The notes: a model not told the origin generated them from the letters alone. DNA of 64,000 nucleotides from an uncultured Opitutales bacterium (GCA_944389195.1 CALXLM010000023.1:31000-94999), one strand, 5' to 3'; counted from the first letter of the stretch, positions 46,567 through 56,558 are shown. A program made the numbers and translations.

Positions 46567-48104
46567 GGTACGCCGCATACATAATCTTGATTGTATGCTG
46601 TCTTTACGTGGGTTTTTTGTCGAGAAGCGCCAACATCGCGTCAAGGACGACACACGCCGACGAAGCGGAGCAGGCGACAACCGCCCTGCACCTGCGCGAT
46701 TCCGGAGAGTATAAATACAATCCCAACGGCCCCCACGGCCCATCTCTCTATTATTGGGCAAACGCAGTACAAATGCCCGCTTCGCTGGAAGCCGGCATGC
46801 GCGATTTTAGGAACTCGCTAACACCGGTTTTCGTTATCCTCCTGGCCGCCATTCTGATTTCGGGGACGTTTGTGGGACGCGGAGCGGCTTGGGCCGCCGT
46901 CTCGTGCCTCGCGCTTTCAGCGACGGCGCAAATATATTCGGGATACTTTGTCCACGAGTTAATATTCGCCTTTGCCGTCTTTTCCACCGCGCTTGCCGTA
47001 TGGCTATTTGCGCGCAAGCCAAGCTTGGCGGCGGCGGCGGCGGCGGGAATTTTCGCGGGGCTTGCGCAGGCTACCAAGGAAACAGCCGTAATTTCTTATG
47101 CGGCTATGGTTCTTTCCCTGTGCGTCTGCGCGGCGCTCGACGAAAGGATACGACAAAATTTGGCAAACGCGCTTTTTTCAAAAAAGGCCTTTGCTTTCGG
47201 AGCGGCGTTCATCGCGGGCGCCGCCGCTGTCGCAGTGCCACTTTACTCGTCGTTCGGCTCGAATTGGGGAGGTTTGGTTGACGCCGTAAAATCCTACTCG
47301 CACTTTTTCGAAAAATCCGCGTCCGAAGCGCACGCGTCGGGGTTTGCGTACTACTTAAAATTGCTTGCCGCGCAAAAATCGGAGGGAGTGTGGTTTGGCG
47401 AGGCGCCAATCTCAATTCTTGCGCTCGCCGGACTTGCATTTGCGCTCGCTTTCAGGCGCAAATCCCCTTGGAGGTCGGAGTTTGCGATATTCGCCTTCTG
47501 CAACGCGGCGTTTTCGATAGCCGTCTTAAGCTTTATAAAATATAAAACGCCATGGCTCCTGTTTTCTCCGACCGTGTTTTTATGCGTTTCGGCGGGATTC
47601 GGCGCCTGTGCGATTTTGGGGACAGAAAGCCGGCGCGCATGGATTGCCGGACTGGCGTTTGCCGCGATTCTTGCGTTTTCCCAATACAGGTTCTCGCGCA
47701 ACGCGTCTGTAGCGTATCCGAGCGATCCGAGAAACCCCTTCATATATTCGCACACTGTAAAAGACTACAACAATCTTGTGTCGCGTTTGGAAAACGCCGC
47801 AAGGGTTTCGGAATACGAAAGCGACATTCCCGTCGCCTTCATAATGAAAGTATCTCCGTGGCCCGCCCCATTCGACCTGCGCAAATACCGCAATGTCGGA
47901 TTTTGGAGCGGAGGAAAGACGCCCGAAGACATGTCGATTTTTGAAGCCGTCGTTTGCGATCCGTTCACGGAAAAGGCGGTTGCCGAATCACTCGGCGCAG
48001 ACAAGTATGAACGCGAATATTTCGGCTTAAGGAAAAACCTTATTCTAACCCTTTTTATAAAAAAGGACATATTTGACAAAATTATAACCGGAGACGGACA
48101 ATGA
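46563..48104 (+). CDS. GT-C membrane glycosyltransferase, PMT/Agl23-like (TIGR03663-like)
   Basis: The 513-residue product has about ten membrane helices. The first periplasmic loop carries the acidic motif HADEAEQATTALHL and the NPNGPHGPSLYYWAN segment typical of lipid-linked-sugar glycosyltransferases of the PMT (GT-C) class and the TIGR03663/Agl23 group. These enzymes transfer a sugar from a polyprenyl-phosphate donor to a protein or lipid on the outer face of the inner membrane. The C-terminal soluble domain (about 380-513) is unrecognised. Start and stop overlap the neighbours by four bases. The substrate cannot be read from the sequence. Confidence 0.8.
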   Translation: MRYAAYIILIVCCLYVGFLSRSANIASRTTHADEAEQATTALHLRDSGEYKYNPNGPHGPSLYYWANAVQMPASLEAGMRDFRNSLTPVFVILLAAILISGTFVGRGAAWAAVSCLALSATAQIYSGYFVHELIFAFAVFSTALAVWLFARKPSLAAAAAAGIFAGLAQATKETAVISYAAMVLSLCVCAALDERIRQNLANALFSKKAFAFGAAFIAGAAAVAVPLYSSFGSNWGGLVDAVKSYSHFFEKSASEAHASGFAYYLKLLAAQKSEGVWFGEAPISILALAGLAFALAFRRKSPWRSEFAIFAFCNAAFSIAVLSFIKYKTPWLLFSPTVFLCVSAGFGACAILGTESRRAWIAGLAFAAILAFSQYRFSRNASVAYPSDPRNPFIYSHTVKDYNNLVSRLENAARVSEYESDIPVAFIMKVSPWPAPFDLRKYRNVGFWSGGKTPEDMSIFEAVVCDPFTEKAVAESLGADKYEREYFGLRKNLILTLFIKKDIFDKIITGDGQ

Positions 48105-51100
48105 GACTCATCAAAATACTCGCACTGACTCTAACCGCGACCGCCGCGTCGGCCGCCGCGGTCGTATGCGTTCTTTTGTTCAGCGCAAGCCTGCAGACAA
48201 AAATCTTTAATTCTATATCCCCCAAATTGAATGTCGGGCGCGCCTCCGTCTCGATCTCCGGCGCGAGCGTTAACGGCTTAAAATTCGGAGAGGTTTTTTA
48301 CGCGCAAAAAATAGAGCTGAAATATTCGCTATGGGACGCCCTTTCGCGAAACATAAAAATAGATTCGCTAAAAATTACCGGCGCCAAAATACTGGCAAAA
48401 AAAGACGGCGGCCAAAGCGGCGGAATCGAAGCTGCGCATGCGGAAACCGGCGGCGCGCAAAAAACCGCCGCGGACGCGGCGCAAACGGCGGAACCCGCGG
48501 CGGGCGAAACAAAAAAATTCGAATTTCCATGGACCGTAGAAGTCGTTTCCGCCGAAGGCGATTTGACCGCCGACGGCAAGCGTTTCGAATTTTTAGCAAA
48601 AAACATATTTATCGAAAGGAATCTGAAGCCCAAAAGCGGCTCCTTGCGTGCGGCAACCGACGGTGCCGAATTCAAGGCGGCGCTTGAAACGCTTGGCGGA
48701 ACGAGAAGCCTAAAGGCCCTGCTCGCTTCCGGAGACAAAAAAATACTTCAGCTTTCGGCCTCTTCGCCCCTCAACTTTTCGAAAGTGGAGGCAGAAGCGC
48801 GCATAGACGCCGACGACGCGCTCACCTCAGCATTTGTCCCCCAATCCGTCAAGCTTCCCAAGTTCAGCGTCGCCCTGTACGCGAAATGCGGCGCCGATTC
48901 GGACGGCTCTAACGCCTCTGTAAAAATCGTGGGCGACTCGAAATTTTCGGGATTAGGCGAAATATACGAACCCCTAAAAATACTGGGAGAATGCGGATCC
49001 GACGTAAGCATAGACGCCACAAAGGCCGGCGACAAAATTTCCGTGCAAAAATTCGAGGCAAATTTTTCCGAAAGCTCATCGCCGATACTCGGCGTTTCGG
49101 CGGTTCCTTTCTCTGCATCGTCGCGGGAGGAGTTGGAAAAGGCGGAAATAGTCGCAGTGCTATCAGTGCCGCCGCGCATACTCAACTCGCTTTTAAGCGG
49201 AATGGAAATAAGCTCGGACAATTTATCGGGTAAGGTTTCAATCCGCCGTCGCGGAGACTCTTTTGAAATTTCAACACTTTCGCCATTTTTGCTTACAAAC
49301 GCCAACCTGAGCAAGGCGGGCGAACCCATCGTAAAAAATCTGAACCTTTTGGCCGACGCCAAAGCGTCCGTAGGCAAAAAATCGAACGTTTCGCTAACGC
49401 TCACCGCGGCGGATTCGAATGCGAGCAAACTTTCGCTTTCTGTCGCGGCGGCATACGCCGGCGGCGCCGCCGACGTAAAATTTAAGGCGGACGGCGATCT
49501 CAATCCCGTAATTACGCGCATATATTCGATATCGAGCATGTCGTCTCTCGGCCTTAAACTATCGGCCGAAAGCTCGATTAAATACGCGGAAAACAAAGTG
49601 GAAATAGATTCGCTTTCCGGATCCGTACTCGATTCCACAGGAAACAAAGCCGTAGAATTCTCTGCGCTCTCGAAACTGTTTTACGATTTAAAAGGCGGAA
49701 GCCTGACATCGGAATCCCCAAAGCTTGCCCGCTTGGACGCGCCAAATTTTCCTTTTGCAATCATAAAACCGTTCGCGCCGGAAATAGACGCAGGGAAAAC
49801 ATCGGCGAAAATAGAAATATCGTCGCCCCGAAAAGGCATGTACGAATTCAGCGCAAACATGTCGGCCGAATCTATCTCCTATAAGAACGGCGGCGAATAC
49901 GCGCTGCGCGGCGTTTCTTTTTCGGCGGACGCGGCAGGATCGTTTGACGGGAAAACAGCCGCCGTAAAAATTTCCAAGGGGATCGTAGGCGAAGGCGGCA
50001 CACCGCTGGGAACGTTCGATGCGGAAGCCTCCTACGACTCGGCGGCCAAAAAGCTAACGTCTGCAAAAATAAACGCGACGGCAACGCTGCCGCCCATCTT
50101 CAACCAGCCTGCGCTCCTCAAATATTCAAATATATCCAAAGGCACCGCCGACGTATCCGCAAGCTATTCAAAAGACTTGATAGGCGTCGATCTTTCGGTC
50201 CATTCGCTTGCCACGCGCACGGCGCAAAACACCGTGGACTTGCTAACGGCGAAAATATCGAGCGATCTGAAAAACACTTCGGCAAAATTTACCATAAAAA
50301 GCACCGCCGGAGAAACGAACGCCTCGGCAAACTTGAAAACCGACGCCGGAATATCGCTGTCGCTTGAGGCACCTTCGGTTGTCGTTGACGACATACTTTT
50401 GCTTTCAGGAGCCTTCTCCAACCCGAATTACACCAAAGAGTCGGCAAAGCCCGCCGAAGACGGAAAATCTCAGCGGATAATAAAGCCGTCACTTGCCGTT
50501 CTTGAGGACGAAAAACGCCAAAAAGCCGACTCCATCGCGAAAAAAGACGCCAAGGCGTTCTGGTATTTTGGCAAAGACATGGCGCTTTCCGTCGATGCGG
50601 GGAACGTCGTTTTTAAAGGTTCCACAATGCTTGAAAAGTTCGCGGCGGCGGCATCGGCGACGGCTTCCGAACTTAAGCTCTCAAAGTTTTCCGGAAAGTT
50701 TCTCGGGGCAGAATTCGGCGGGGCCTCGAACATCACTTTCGACCCCGCGAGAGAAATTCCCTACGAAATGGGCGAAACAAAGTTTAAGCTGACGGGCTTT
50801 GAGGTCTCGGAAATTTTCGCCGACAAGTCGGCCCCTCCGATGACCGGCAGGTTCAACGCGGAATTTTCGGTAAGGGGATCGGGCAACAACGCCCAGCACC
50901 TTTTCGAATACCTTGTCGGAAGCGGAACAATAGCGTCGGACGGCGGCGGATACATACGGATTTTGGACAAAAATTCGGTCATCGGGAAAAGCGCGTCTAT
51001 CGCGGGCAACGTCATATCGTTCGCTGGAAGGCTTCTGAACAACAAAGTAAAGGAGCTGTCGGGAGCGGGCGAACTCGTAAGGCTGCTGGCGCAAATGAAC

Positions 51101-51478
51101 TATACGTCGGCGGTAATGAAACTTTCGCGCGAATCCGACGACTACGACTACAACATAGACCTCGCCGAAATGAGGACGGAGTCGTTTATTTTCCTTTCAA
51201 AATCCGGCAGAATAGCCTTCGATCCATCGGTTAGTTTCAACGAGCAAAAACTCGACATACCGATATCGCTTTACATGGCCGCCTCAATGCGCTCACTATT
51301 TGAGGGACTCGGATTCGGGGAAACAAAATCGGAGATAGAGGGCTATTACACGGGGCCTAAATTCAACGTATCGGGCACGGTGTCGAGGCCGTCCAACGAC
51401 CTATTGGAATCGCTTTCCGAAACTAAAAAGGCGGTTGGAAACGTGCTTGACTCAATTAACATTTTCAAACGGAAATGA
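48101..51478 (+). CDS. Large AsmA-like (TamB-related) envelope protein
   Basis: The 1125-residue product has one N-terminal membrane anchor (ILALTLTATAASAAAVVCVLLF) and a very long, low-complexity periplasmic part of repeating beta-strands rich in Ser, Ala, Lys and Asp. The C-terminal 250 residues show the AsmA-like/DUF3971-type pattern: SKFSGKFLGAEFGG, MTGRFNAEFSVRGSG, LVGSGTIASDGG and a final ISLYMAASM. AsmA and TamB proteins form beta-groove bridges that carry phospholipids or help insert outer-membrane proteins. An Ala-rich insert (about 105-140) is unusual. It follows the GT-C gene with an ATGA overlap and precedes panB in the same way. Confidence 0.75.
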   Translation: MRLIKILALTLTATAASAAAVVCVLLFSASLQTKIFNSISPKLNVGRASVSISGASVNGLKFGEVFYAQKIELKYSLWDALSRNIKIDSLKITGAKILAKKDGGQSGGIEAAHAETGGAQKTAADAAQTAEPAAGETKKFEFPWTVEVVSAEGDLTADGKRFEFLAKNIFIERNLKPKSGSLRAATDGAEFKAALETLGGTRSLKALLASGDKKILQLSASSPLNFSKVEAEARIDADDALTSAFVPQSVKLPKFSVALYAKCGADSDGSNASVKIVGDSKFSGLGEIYEPLKILGECGSDVSIDATKAGDKISVQKFEANFSESSSPILGVSAVPFSASSREELEKAEIVAVLSVPPRILNSLLSGMEISSDNLSGKVSIRRRGDSFEISTLSPFLLTNANLSKAGEPIVKNLNLLADAKASVGKKSNVSLTLTAADSNASKLSLSVAAAYAGGAADVKFKADGDLNPVITRIYSISSMSSLGLKLSAESSIKYAENKVEIDSLSGSVLDSTGNKAVEFSALSKLFYDLKGGSLTSESPKLARLDAPNFPFAIIKPFAPEIDAGKTSAKIEISSPRKGMYEFSANMSAESISYKNGGEYALRGVSFSADAAGSFDGKTAAVKISKGIVGEGGTPLGTFDAEASYDSAAKKLTSAKINATATLPPIFNQPALLKYSNISKGTADVSASYSKDLIGVDLSVHSLATRTAQNTVDLLTAKISSDLKNTSAKFTIKSTAGETNASANLKTDAGISLSLEAPSVVVDDILLLSGAFSNPNYTKESAKPAEDGKSQRIIKPSLAVLEDEKRQKADSIAKKDAKAFWYFGKDMALSVDAGNVVFKGSTMLEKFAAAASATASELKLSKFSGKFLGAEFGGASNITFDPAREIPYEMGETKFKLTGFEVSEIFADKSAPPMTGRFNAEFSVRGSGNNAQHLFEYLVGSGTIASDGGGYIRILDKNSVIGKSASIAGNVISFAGRLLNNKVKELSGAGELVRLLAQMNYTSAVMKLSRESDDYDYNIDLAEMRTESFIFLSKSGRIAFDPSVSFNEQKLDIPISLYMAASMRSLFEGLGFGETKSEIEGYYTGPKFNVSGTVSRPSNDLLESLSETKKAVGNVLDSINIFKRK

Positions 51479-52257
51479 AAAATACAACAAGAACAATCCT
51501 TAATAAAAAGGGCGTCGAAAAGATAGCGATGATTACGGCATACGATGCCATGTTCGCATCGCTGGCGGACGCCGCCGGCGCCGACATAATACTCGTGGGA
51601 GATTCCGTCGGGAACACCGTGCTCGGATATTCCTCGACGGTCCCCGTCACGATGGGCGAGATGGTGCACCATACCGCCGCCGTGTCGAGGGCAAAACCGA
51701 ACGCGCTGATATTGGCGGACCTTCCGTTCGGACGCGCGCACTATTCTTTCGACTCGCTGCTAAGCGACTGTTCGAGGCTCGTGCAGGAAGGCGGCGCCGA
51801 CGCGGTAAAAATCGAGGGGGACGCAGGAATCGCTGAAAAAATTTCCGGGCTTACAAAAGCCGGAATCGCCGTAATGGGGCATATCGGATTGGAGCCCCAA
51901 CAGGTCTTAAAGCTCGGGGGATACAGAAGGTTCGGAAAATCGGCCACCGAGCGCGATAAGATTGTGGCCGACGCAAAGGCTTTAGAATCGGCGGGAGTGT
52001 TCGCCCTGCTCATAGAAATGGCAGACGCCGACTGCGCGAAGGCGGTCACGGAAGCGGTATCCGTCCCCACAATAGGAATAGGGTCAGGCGCGGAATGCGA
52101 CGGGCAGGTATTGGTGTGCGCCGATATTCTCGGCCTTACCGCAAATCCGCCACGCTTTGCGAAGCGCTACGCAAATCTTTCTGAAGAAATACTTAAAGCC
52201 TATTCGGCGTACGTAGCCGATGTTCGCTCAGGGCGTTTCCCGAACACTGACCTTTGA
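51475..52257 (+). CDS. panB: 3-methyl-2-oxobutanoate hydroxymethyltransferase
   Basis: PanB adds a hydroxymethyl group from methylene-tetrahydrofolate to alpha-ketoisovalerate, the first committed step of pantothenate and CoA synthesis. The 260-residue product has the family blocks MITAYDAMFASLADAAG (Mg-binding), ILVGDSVGNTVLGY, AVKIEGD, GIAVMGHIGLEPQ and TIGIGSGAECDGQVLV. Length is typical. It is translationally coupled to the AsmA-like gene and to the SET gene. panC and panD are not in the window. Confidence 0.96.
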   Translation: MKNTTRTILNKKGVEKIAMITAYDAMFASLADAAGADIILVGDSVGNTVLGYSSTVPVTMGEMVHHTAAVSRAKPNALILADLPFGRAHYSFDSLLSDCSRLVQEGGADAVKIEGDAGIAEKISGLTKAGIAVMGHIGLEPQQVLKLGGYRRFGKSATERDKIVADAKALESAGVFALLIEMADADCAKAVTEAVSVPTIGIGSGAECDGQVLVCADILGLTANPPRFAKRYANLSEEILKAYSAYVADVRSGRFPNTDL

Positions 52258-52757
52258 TGAAAAAAAAATATGAAGTAAGAAAATCGCCCATCCACGGAAA
52301 CGGCGTGTTTGCCGCCCGCGATATTTCCGAAGGCGAGTGGATAGTCGATTATCTCGGGGAAAAAATAAGCAAAGAGGAATCAAATCGCCGTGGCCTCGAA
52401 TACGAAAAAAACGCCGGTAAAAACGGCGGCGGCGCCGTTTACATTTTCGAACTCGACGACAAATACGATATAGACGGCAATTTTGAATACAATGACGCCC
52501 GCTTCATCAACCACGCCTGCCGCACCAACTGCGAAGCCATAAATGAGGACGGTGTCATTAAAATATACGCCACGCGCGACATCGCTAAGGGCGAGGAACT
52601 TTTATATAACTACGGCTACGCCCTCGAGCATTTCCCCGACCACCCGTGCAAATGCGGATTTCCCGAATGTATCGGATATATCGTAGCCGTTGAAGACAGG
52701 CTTAAATTAAAAAAACTTTTAAAGGGGCGCCGCCCTAACAAAAACAAACGCAAATAG
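52257..52757 (+). CDS. Bacterial SET-domain protein lysine methyltransferase
   Basis: SET proteins methylate lysine side chains with S-adenosylmethionine. The 166-residue product is a complete SET domain with post-SET: KSPIHGNGVFAARDISEGEWI (N part, SAM binding), ARFINHACRTNCEA (pseudoknot Asn-His), GEELLYNYGY (catalytic Tyr region), and the zinc-binding CKCGFPECIGYI. The tail is very basic (KLKKLLKGRRPNKNKRK). The start is the ATG at 52257 that overlaps the panB stop by one base (TGATG); the earlier in-frame TTG is unlikely. Chlamydial and verrucomicrobial relatives act on histone-like or ribosomal proteins. The substrate here is not known. It is the last gene of the operon. Confidence 0.9.
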   Translation: MKKKYEVRKSPIHGNGVFAARDISEGEWIVDYLGEKISKEESNRRGLEYEKNAGKNGGGAVYIFELDDKYDIDGNFEYNDARFINHACRTNCEAINEDGVIKIYATRDIAKGEELLYNYGYALEHFPDHPCKCGFPECIGYIVAVEDRLKLKKLLKGRRPNKNKRK

Positions 52758-53860
52758 ATCTGTCTTTACCGTTAATCTATTTCAAATTGCAATGGGTTTC
52801 CGCAGGCCATTATCCGATAATTACAATTATAAAATTTGCCTGCATGGAGGGCGGATACGAAACGGGAATTAGAGGTTTTAAGAAGCAGACAGCGCTTTTC
52901 TAATTATGTTTCTTTATAGAGCTCAGGCCTAATCCGATCCCGCAAGGACAATTTTATCGACACTTGCTTTGGACAAACCCGTTTCCATTGGAAAGTATCT
53001 TCTCGCAGCAATTCATCCGCATTGCGGCTAAGCTCTTTCGCGCGGACCGCGGAACGTTTCGATGTAAAAATTCGCGTAAATATTTAGGGAATCCTTTTTT
53101 ATATCTTTGTGTATTGTAAGCCCTTTTCTCTGCCCAGCATCAAGATTCTTATTCTAAATCACGCAAGGGTTCGATGGCATATCCGCCGTTTATTCGGCAT
53201 TTCCCTATTCATACTTCTCCACAAAAATATAGCGGCTCTTGTCTCCTAAGCGTAAACATCGCGCATTTGGGCTGATGATTAAAAAAAAACTCTCAAAATA
53301 CACCCAGCGTAATCCGCAATGTTAGGACGATTTGCCATACTTACTTATCGGAAATAAGCCCTATCGGACGCGCCTTTGCTCTTTTTGTGTCTGGATAAAA
53401 AAATAACAGCATAGGGCTTCATGCGCATATAATTGCGCATGGTTTGGGTACAAAGTTTGCCATCAATGGCAGTTTTTATTCATTCCGGAGACCGCTTCCA
53501 AAAACATGCAAATGTATATTGGCTACCTCAAAATGGAGAGCCTTCTCTTAAAGCGCTTCTGACAAAACGGCTCCTTGTTGTTAAAAAAAAGCTCGGCGGT
53601 AGCGCAATGCGACATTGTACTGGAAAAATCTGCTGCTCTACCTTCTTGACATCTCCGAAACCTGCACATCAAGCGCTGGGCGATGTGTTTTTTGAGATTT
53701 TAATGCTTTACTTATTTACAAGCATTCATAATTGTGTTTTTGTCATACAAACCAGACGTCAACAGTTTTTACTATGTCTTTCTTTTGGGAAACTTCCGTT
53801 GTAAAATTTTAAGCCCGTAGCCTGACCCTTTATTTTCTCTTTTACATTGAATACTTGAAT
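52758..53860. other. Intergenic region of about 1.1 kb without a convincing gene
   Basis: This stretch is more AT-rich than its neighbours and contains only frames broken by many stops. One frame at 53433-53804 (plus, 123 codons, TTG/ATG start) is open but its sequence matches nothing I recognise and lacks a ribosome site. The stretch may hold a decayed gene or mobile element. Confidence 0.45.
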
Positions 53861-56332
53861 ATGCCAATAAAAAAATCCGATATAAAAAGATGTATAGTGC
53901 TTGCATTTGCGATAGTTGCCTTGCCGCTGCTATCGTTTTCGGCGGAAGGACCGAATAAAATCTCCATCGCAGGAATATACCCGCACCTTTCTATGTGGAA
54001 TTCTGAGGGTGAATGCGGAACGGGAGCGGTGGTACCCTGGGCGGGAAAGCTCTGGGTTATAACATACGGCCCGCACGTCGTATTCAACTCCGACGACAAA
54101 CTTTACTCGATAGACGAGAATATGGACAGGACCGTATGCCGGGAATCGCTCGGTGGCACACACGCCAACAGAATGATACACGAACCGTCCGAACAGCTCG
54201 CCATCGGCTGCTACCTTGTGGATAAAAACGGGAAAGTGCGCGCCATTCCACGCGGCAAAATGCCCGGCAGGCTGACGGGAACGGCGCGTTCGCAAACAGA
54301 CGATAAAAATAAAATATATTTCGCGACAATGGAGGAGGGACTTTACGAAGTTGACGTAAACACTCTCGACGTAAAAGAAATAATACGCGACGGCAACCTC
54401 AAGCCCCACCCTGACAATGCCGATTTTTCAAAACCTGTCATATCCTCACTGCACGGATATCACGGCAAAGGCTTCTATGCGGGTTTCGGGAAACTTTTTT
54501 ATTCCAACAACGGTGTCCACCACAAGAACGTCGACAAAGACCCGACGTTAAAGTCGGGAGCCCTTGCGAGCTGGACTCCGGGAGACAGGGATTGGTCGCC
54601 GATACGCATATCCCAATTCACCGAAATTACGGGGAAATACGGCATAAAGGGCAGCGACGAACCAGACAAGTCGCCCATATGGTCGCTCGGCTTCGACGCG
54701 AAATCGGTAATACTGATGCTATGCGATAACGGACAATGGTCGAGCTTCAGGCTTCCCAAAGCGTCGCATTCCTACGACGGCTCGCACGGCTGGAACACCG
54801 AATGGCCGCGGATACGCGACGTCGGGGCAAAAAAGCTGCTCATGACGATGCACGGGGCATTTTGGGATTTTCCGCCGGAATTCGATTCAAAAAATATCGA
54901 AGGCATCAGAATGAAATCTAACTATCTGAAAGTAGTGGGAGACTTCTGCGAATGGAACGGGAAAATAGTGCTCGGCTGCGACGACTCAGCGCAAAAGGAG
55001 TTCTTTAACAAGCGCCCCATGAAGGCGGAAACTTGCTCTCCGGAAAAGTCGAATTCAAATCTCGTTTTTCTCGACCCAAAAGCGCTCGGCGAACTCGGCC
55101 CCGCTATCGGACGCGGCAGCGTGTTCCTGCGCGAAGACTTAAAAAAAGGCGCTGTGTCTGATCCCATGCTTGTCGGCGGATTTAAAAACAGGATTCTATC
55201 GCTCTCGTGCTCCGACGAAAAAACCGTAAGAACCAAGGTGTCGTCGTACTCCCAAAATTCGAATGAATGTTCCGAACAAATTGTGGAGGTATCCAAAACC
55301 TCGCCGAAATTTCTCGAACTTCCGCGCGACGGGTCCGAATGGGTAAAAATAGAGCTTCTCGACGACGCCCACAAATTTACCGCGCATTTCAACCTTTCCA
55401 ACGGGGACGAAAGGGGAACTTCGGCGTCCAGCATTTTTAACGGCATAGCAAGAATCGAGGACGGCGCCGACAATGCGGCTCTGATGCGCTCAACTTCGGA
55501 CAAGACGCTTGCGGTCATGGCATTGGAGCGGGACGGCAAAGGCGGTTTTAGGGAAATGGGGACATATTCCCTCGACACGAATTTAAAACTAAAAAAAACG
55601 CCAATCAGCCCGGAAAGAAGCGCTGCATTGAGGGCGTCAATGATTAAGCCAAAGGGAGTGTCGTTCGATAACGGATCGGTCCTTGTGGTGGAGGACGGCA
55701 AAAGGTACAGGCTGCCGCTCGACAAGCGCTTCGAAAAAGCTTCGCCGTTCGCCCGTGTCGCTAGGGAGGTGGCCACCGAACGCGACCTATTCAACTGCGG
55801 GGGGACCTTTTACGAACTGCCAGCGCGCAACGCGCAGGGAATGGCAAAAATCCGCCCGATAGCATCGCACTCCTTCGACGTATTCGACTACGCGTCATTC
55901 TGTGGATTGATTTTCATAAGCGGAATGTCGAATTCAGCCGCCGAGTCCCCTTCGGGGCGTACCATAATTTCCGACGACGGAAAATTATCGCTGTGGGCCG
56001 GTTCAATCGACGAGCTATGGAAACTCGGCAAGCCCGTGGGCGAAGGGTATGTATGGAAAAACCACGCCGCCGCAAGGGGCGAAATCTCCGATCCGCTGCT
56101 CCTGACGGGATATGACAAAAAAACCCTCCGAATACTTTCAAAAACCGACGCAAAAATTGCCGTCGAAATAGACGTCGACGGTACGGGTATATGGGTGGAA
56201 TACTGCACTGTGGACGCAAAAGCCGGCAAATTGCTCGAAAAGGTCATGGACAAAAATTTCGCCGGCTATTGGGTCCGCTTCCGCGCGCTCGACGAATCCC
56301 CCTCCATTACGGCCTCGATGCTCTACCAATAA
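53861..56332 (+). CDS. Large secreted protein of unknown function, possibly beta-propeller-like
   Basis: The 823-residue product has a signal peptide (CIVLAFAIVALPLLSFSAEG) and many short repeated strand blocks with polar turns: GAVVPWAGKLWVITYGP, KIYFATMEEGLYEVDVNTLDV, GKGFYAGFGKLFYSNNG. These suggest a beta-propeller of about five to seven blades. A long C-terminal part holds further beta-rich modules. No catalytic motif is recognised. The frame begins with a TTG 6 bases upstream; the ATG at 53861 gives a better signal peptide. It lies at the start of a region with an exported oxidoreductase, a GH2 enzyme and a DUF1080 protein, so a role in glycan handling is plausible but inferred only from neighbours. 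Confidence 0.7.
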   Translation: MPIKKSDIKRCIVLAFAIVALPLLSFSAEGPNKISIAGIYPHLSMWNSEGECGTGAVVPWAGKLWVITYGPHVVFNSDDKLYSIDENMDRTVCRESLGGTHANRMIHEPSEQLAIGCYLVDKNGKVRAIPRGKMPGRLTGTARSQTDDKNKIYFATMEEGLYEVDVNTLDVKEIIRDGNLKPHPDNADFSKPVISSLHGYHGKGFYAGFGKLFYSNNGVHHKNVDKDPTLKSGALASWTPGDRDWSPIRISQFTEITGKYGIKGSDEPDKSPIWSLGFDAKSVILMLCDNGQWSSFRLPKASHSYDGSHGWNTEWPRIRDVGAKKLLMTMHGAFWDFPPEFDSKNIEGIRMKSNYLKVVGDFCEWNGKIVLGCDDSAQKEFFNKRPMKAETCSPEKSNSNLVFLDPKALGELGPAIGRGSVFLREDLKKGAVSDPMLVGGFKNRILSLSCSDEKTVRTKVSSYSQNSNECSEQIVEVSKTSPKFLELPRDGSEWVKIELLDDAHKFTAHFNLSNGDERGTSASSIFNGIARIEDGADNAALMRSTSDKTLAVMALERDGKGGFREMGTYSLDTNLKLKKTPISPERSAALRASMIKPKGVSFDNGSVLVVEDGKRYRLPLDKRFEKASPFARVAREVATERDLFNCGGTFYELPARNAQGMAKIRPIASHSFDVFDYASFCGLIFISGMSNSAAESPSGRTIISDDGKLSLWAGSIDELWKLGKPVGEGYVWKNHAAARGEISDPLLLTGYDKKTLRILSKTDAKIAVEIDVDGTGIWVEYCTVDAKAGKLLEKVMDKNFAGYWVRFRALDESPSITASMLYQ

Positions 56333-56558
56333 GACGCTCCTCGGGCGCCGCAAGCGCGGAAACGATAAAATCGCGGACGGCGGCAAAGTACAGGCAAGCC
56401 CGCCAAGCGCCGGACTTCCACGAAGTGCGGCAAGTTTTCCAAATGCGCATTAAAACAAAAACCGCGCCGCCGGGCACCGAATGACAAAAGCCGGGTGGAG
56501 ACCGTAAAAAATCGGCGCTTATTACGACATCCCCGGCGGCAAGCCGGAAGAAAGCCCC

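Noticed and set aside
53433..53804. 123-codon plus-strand frame considered as a transposase remnant
   Set aside because: The frame does not show a DDE or other transposase motif; neighbouring frames are full of stops.
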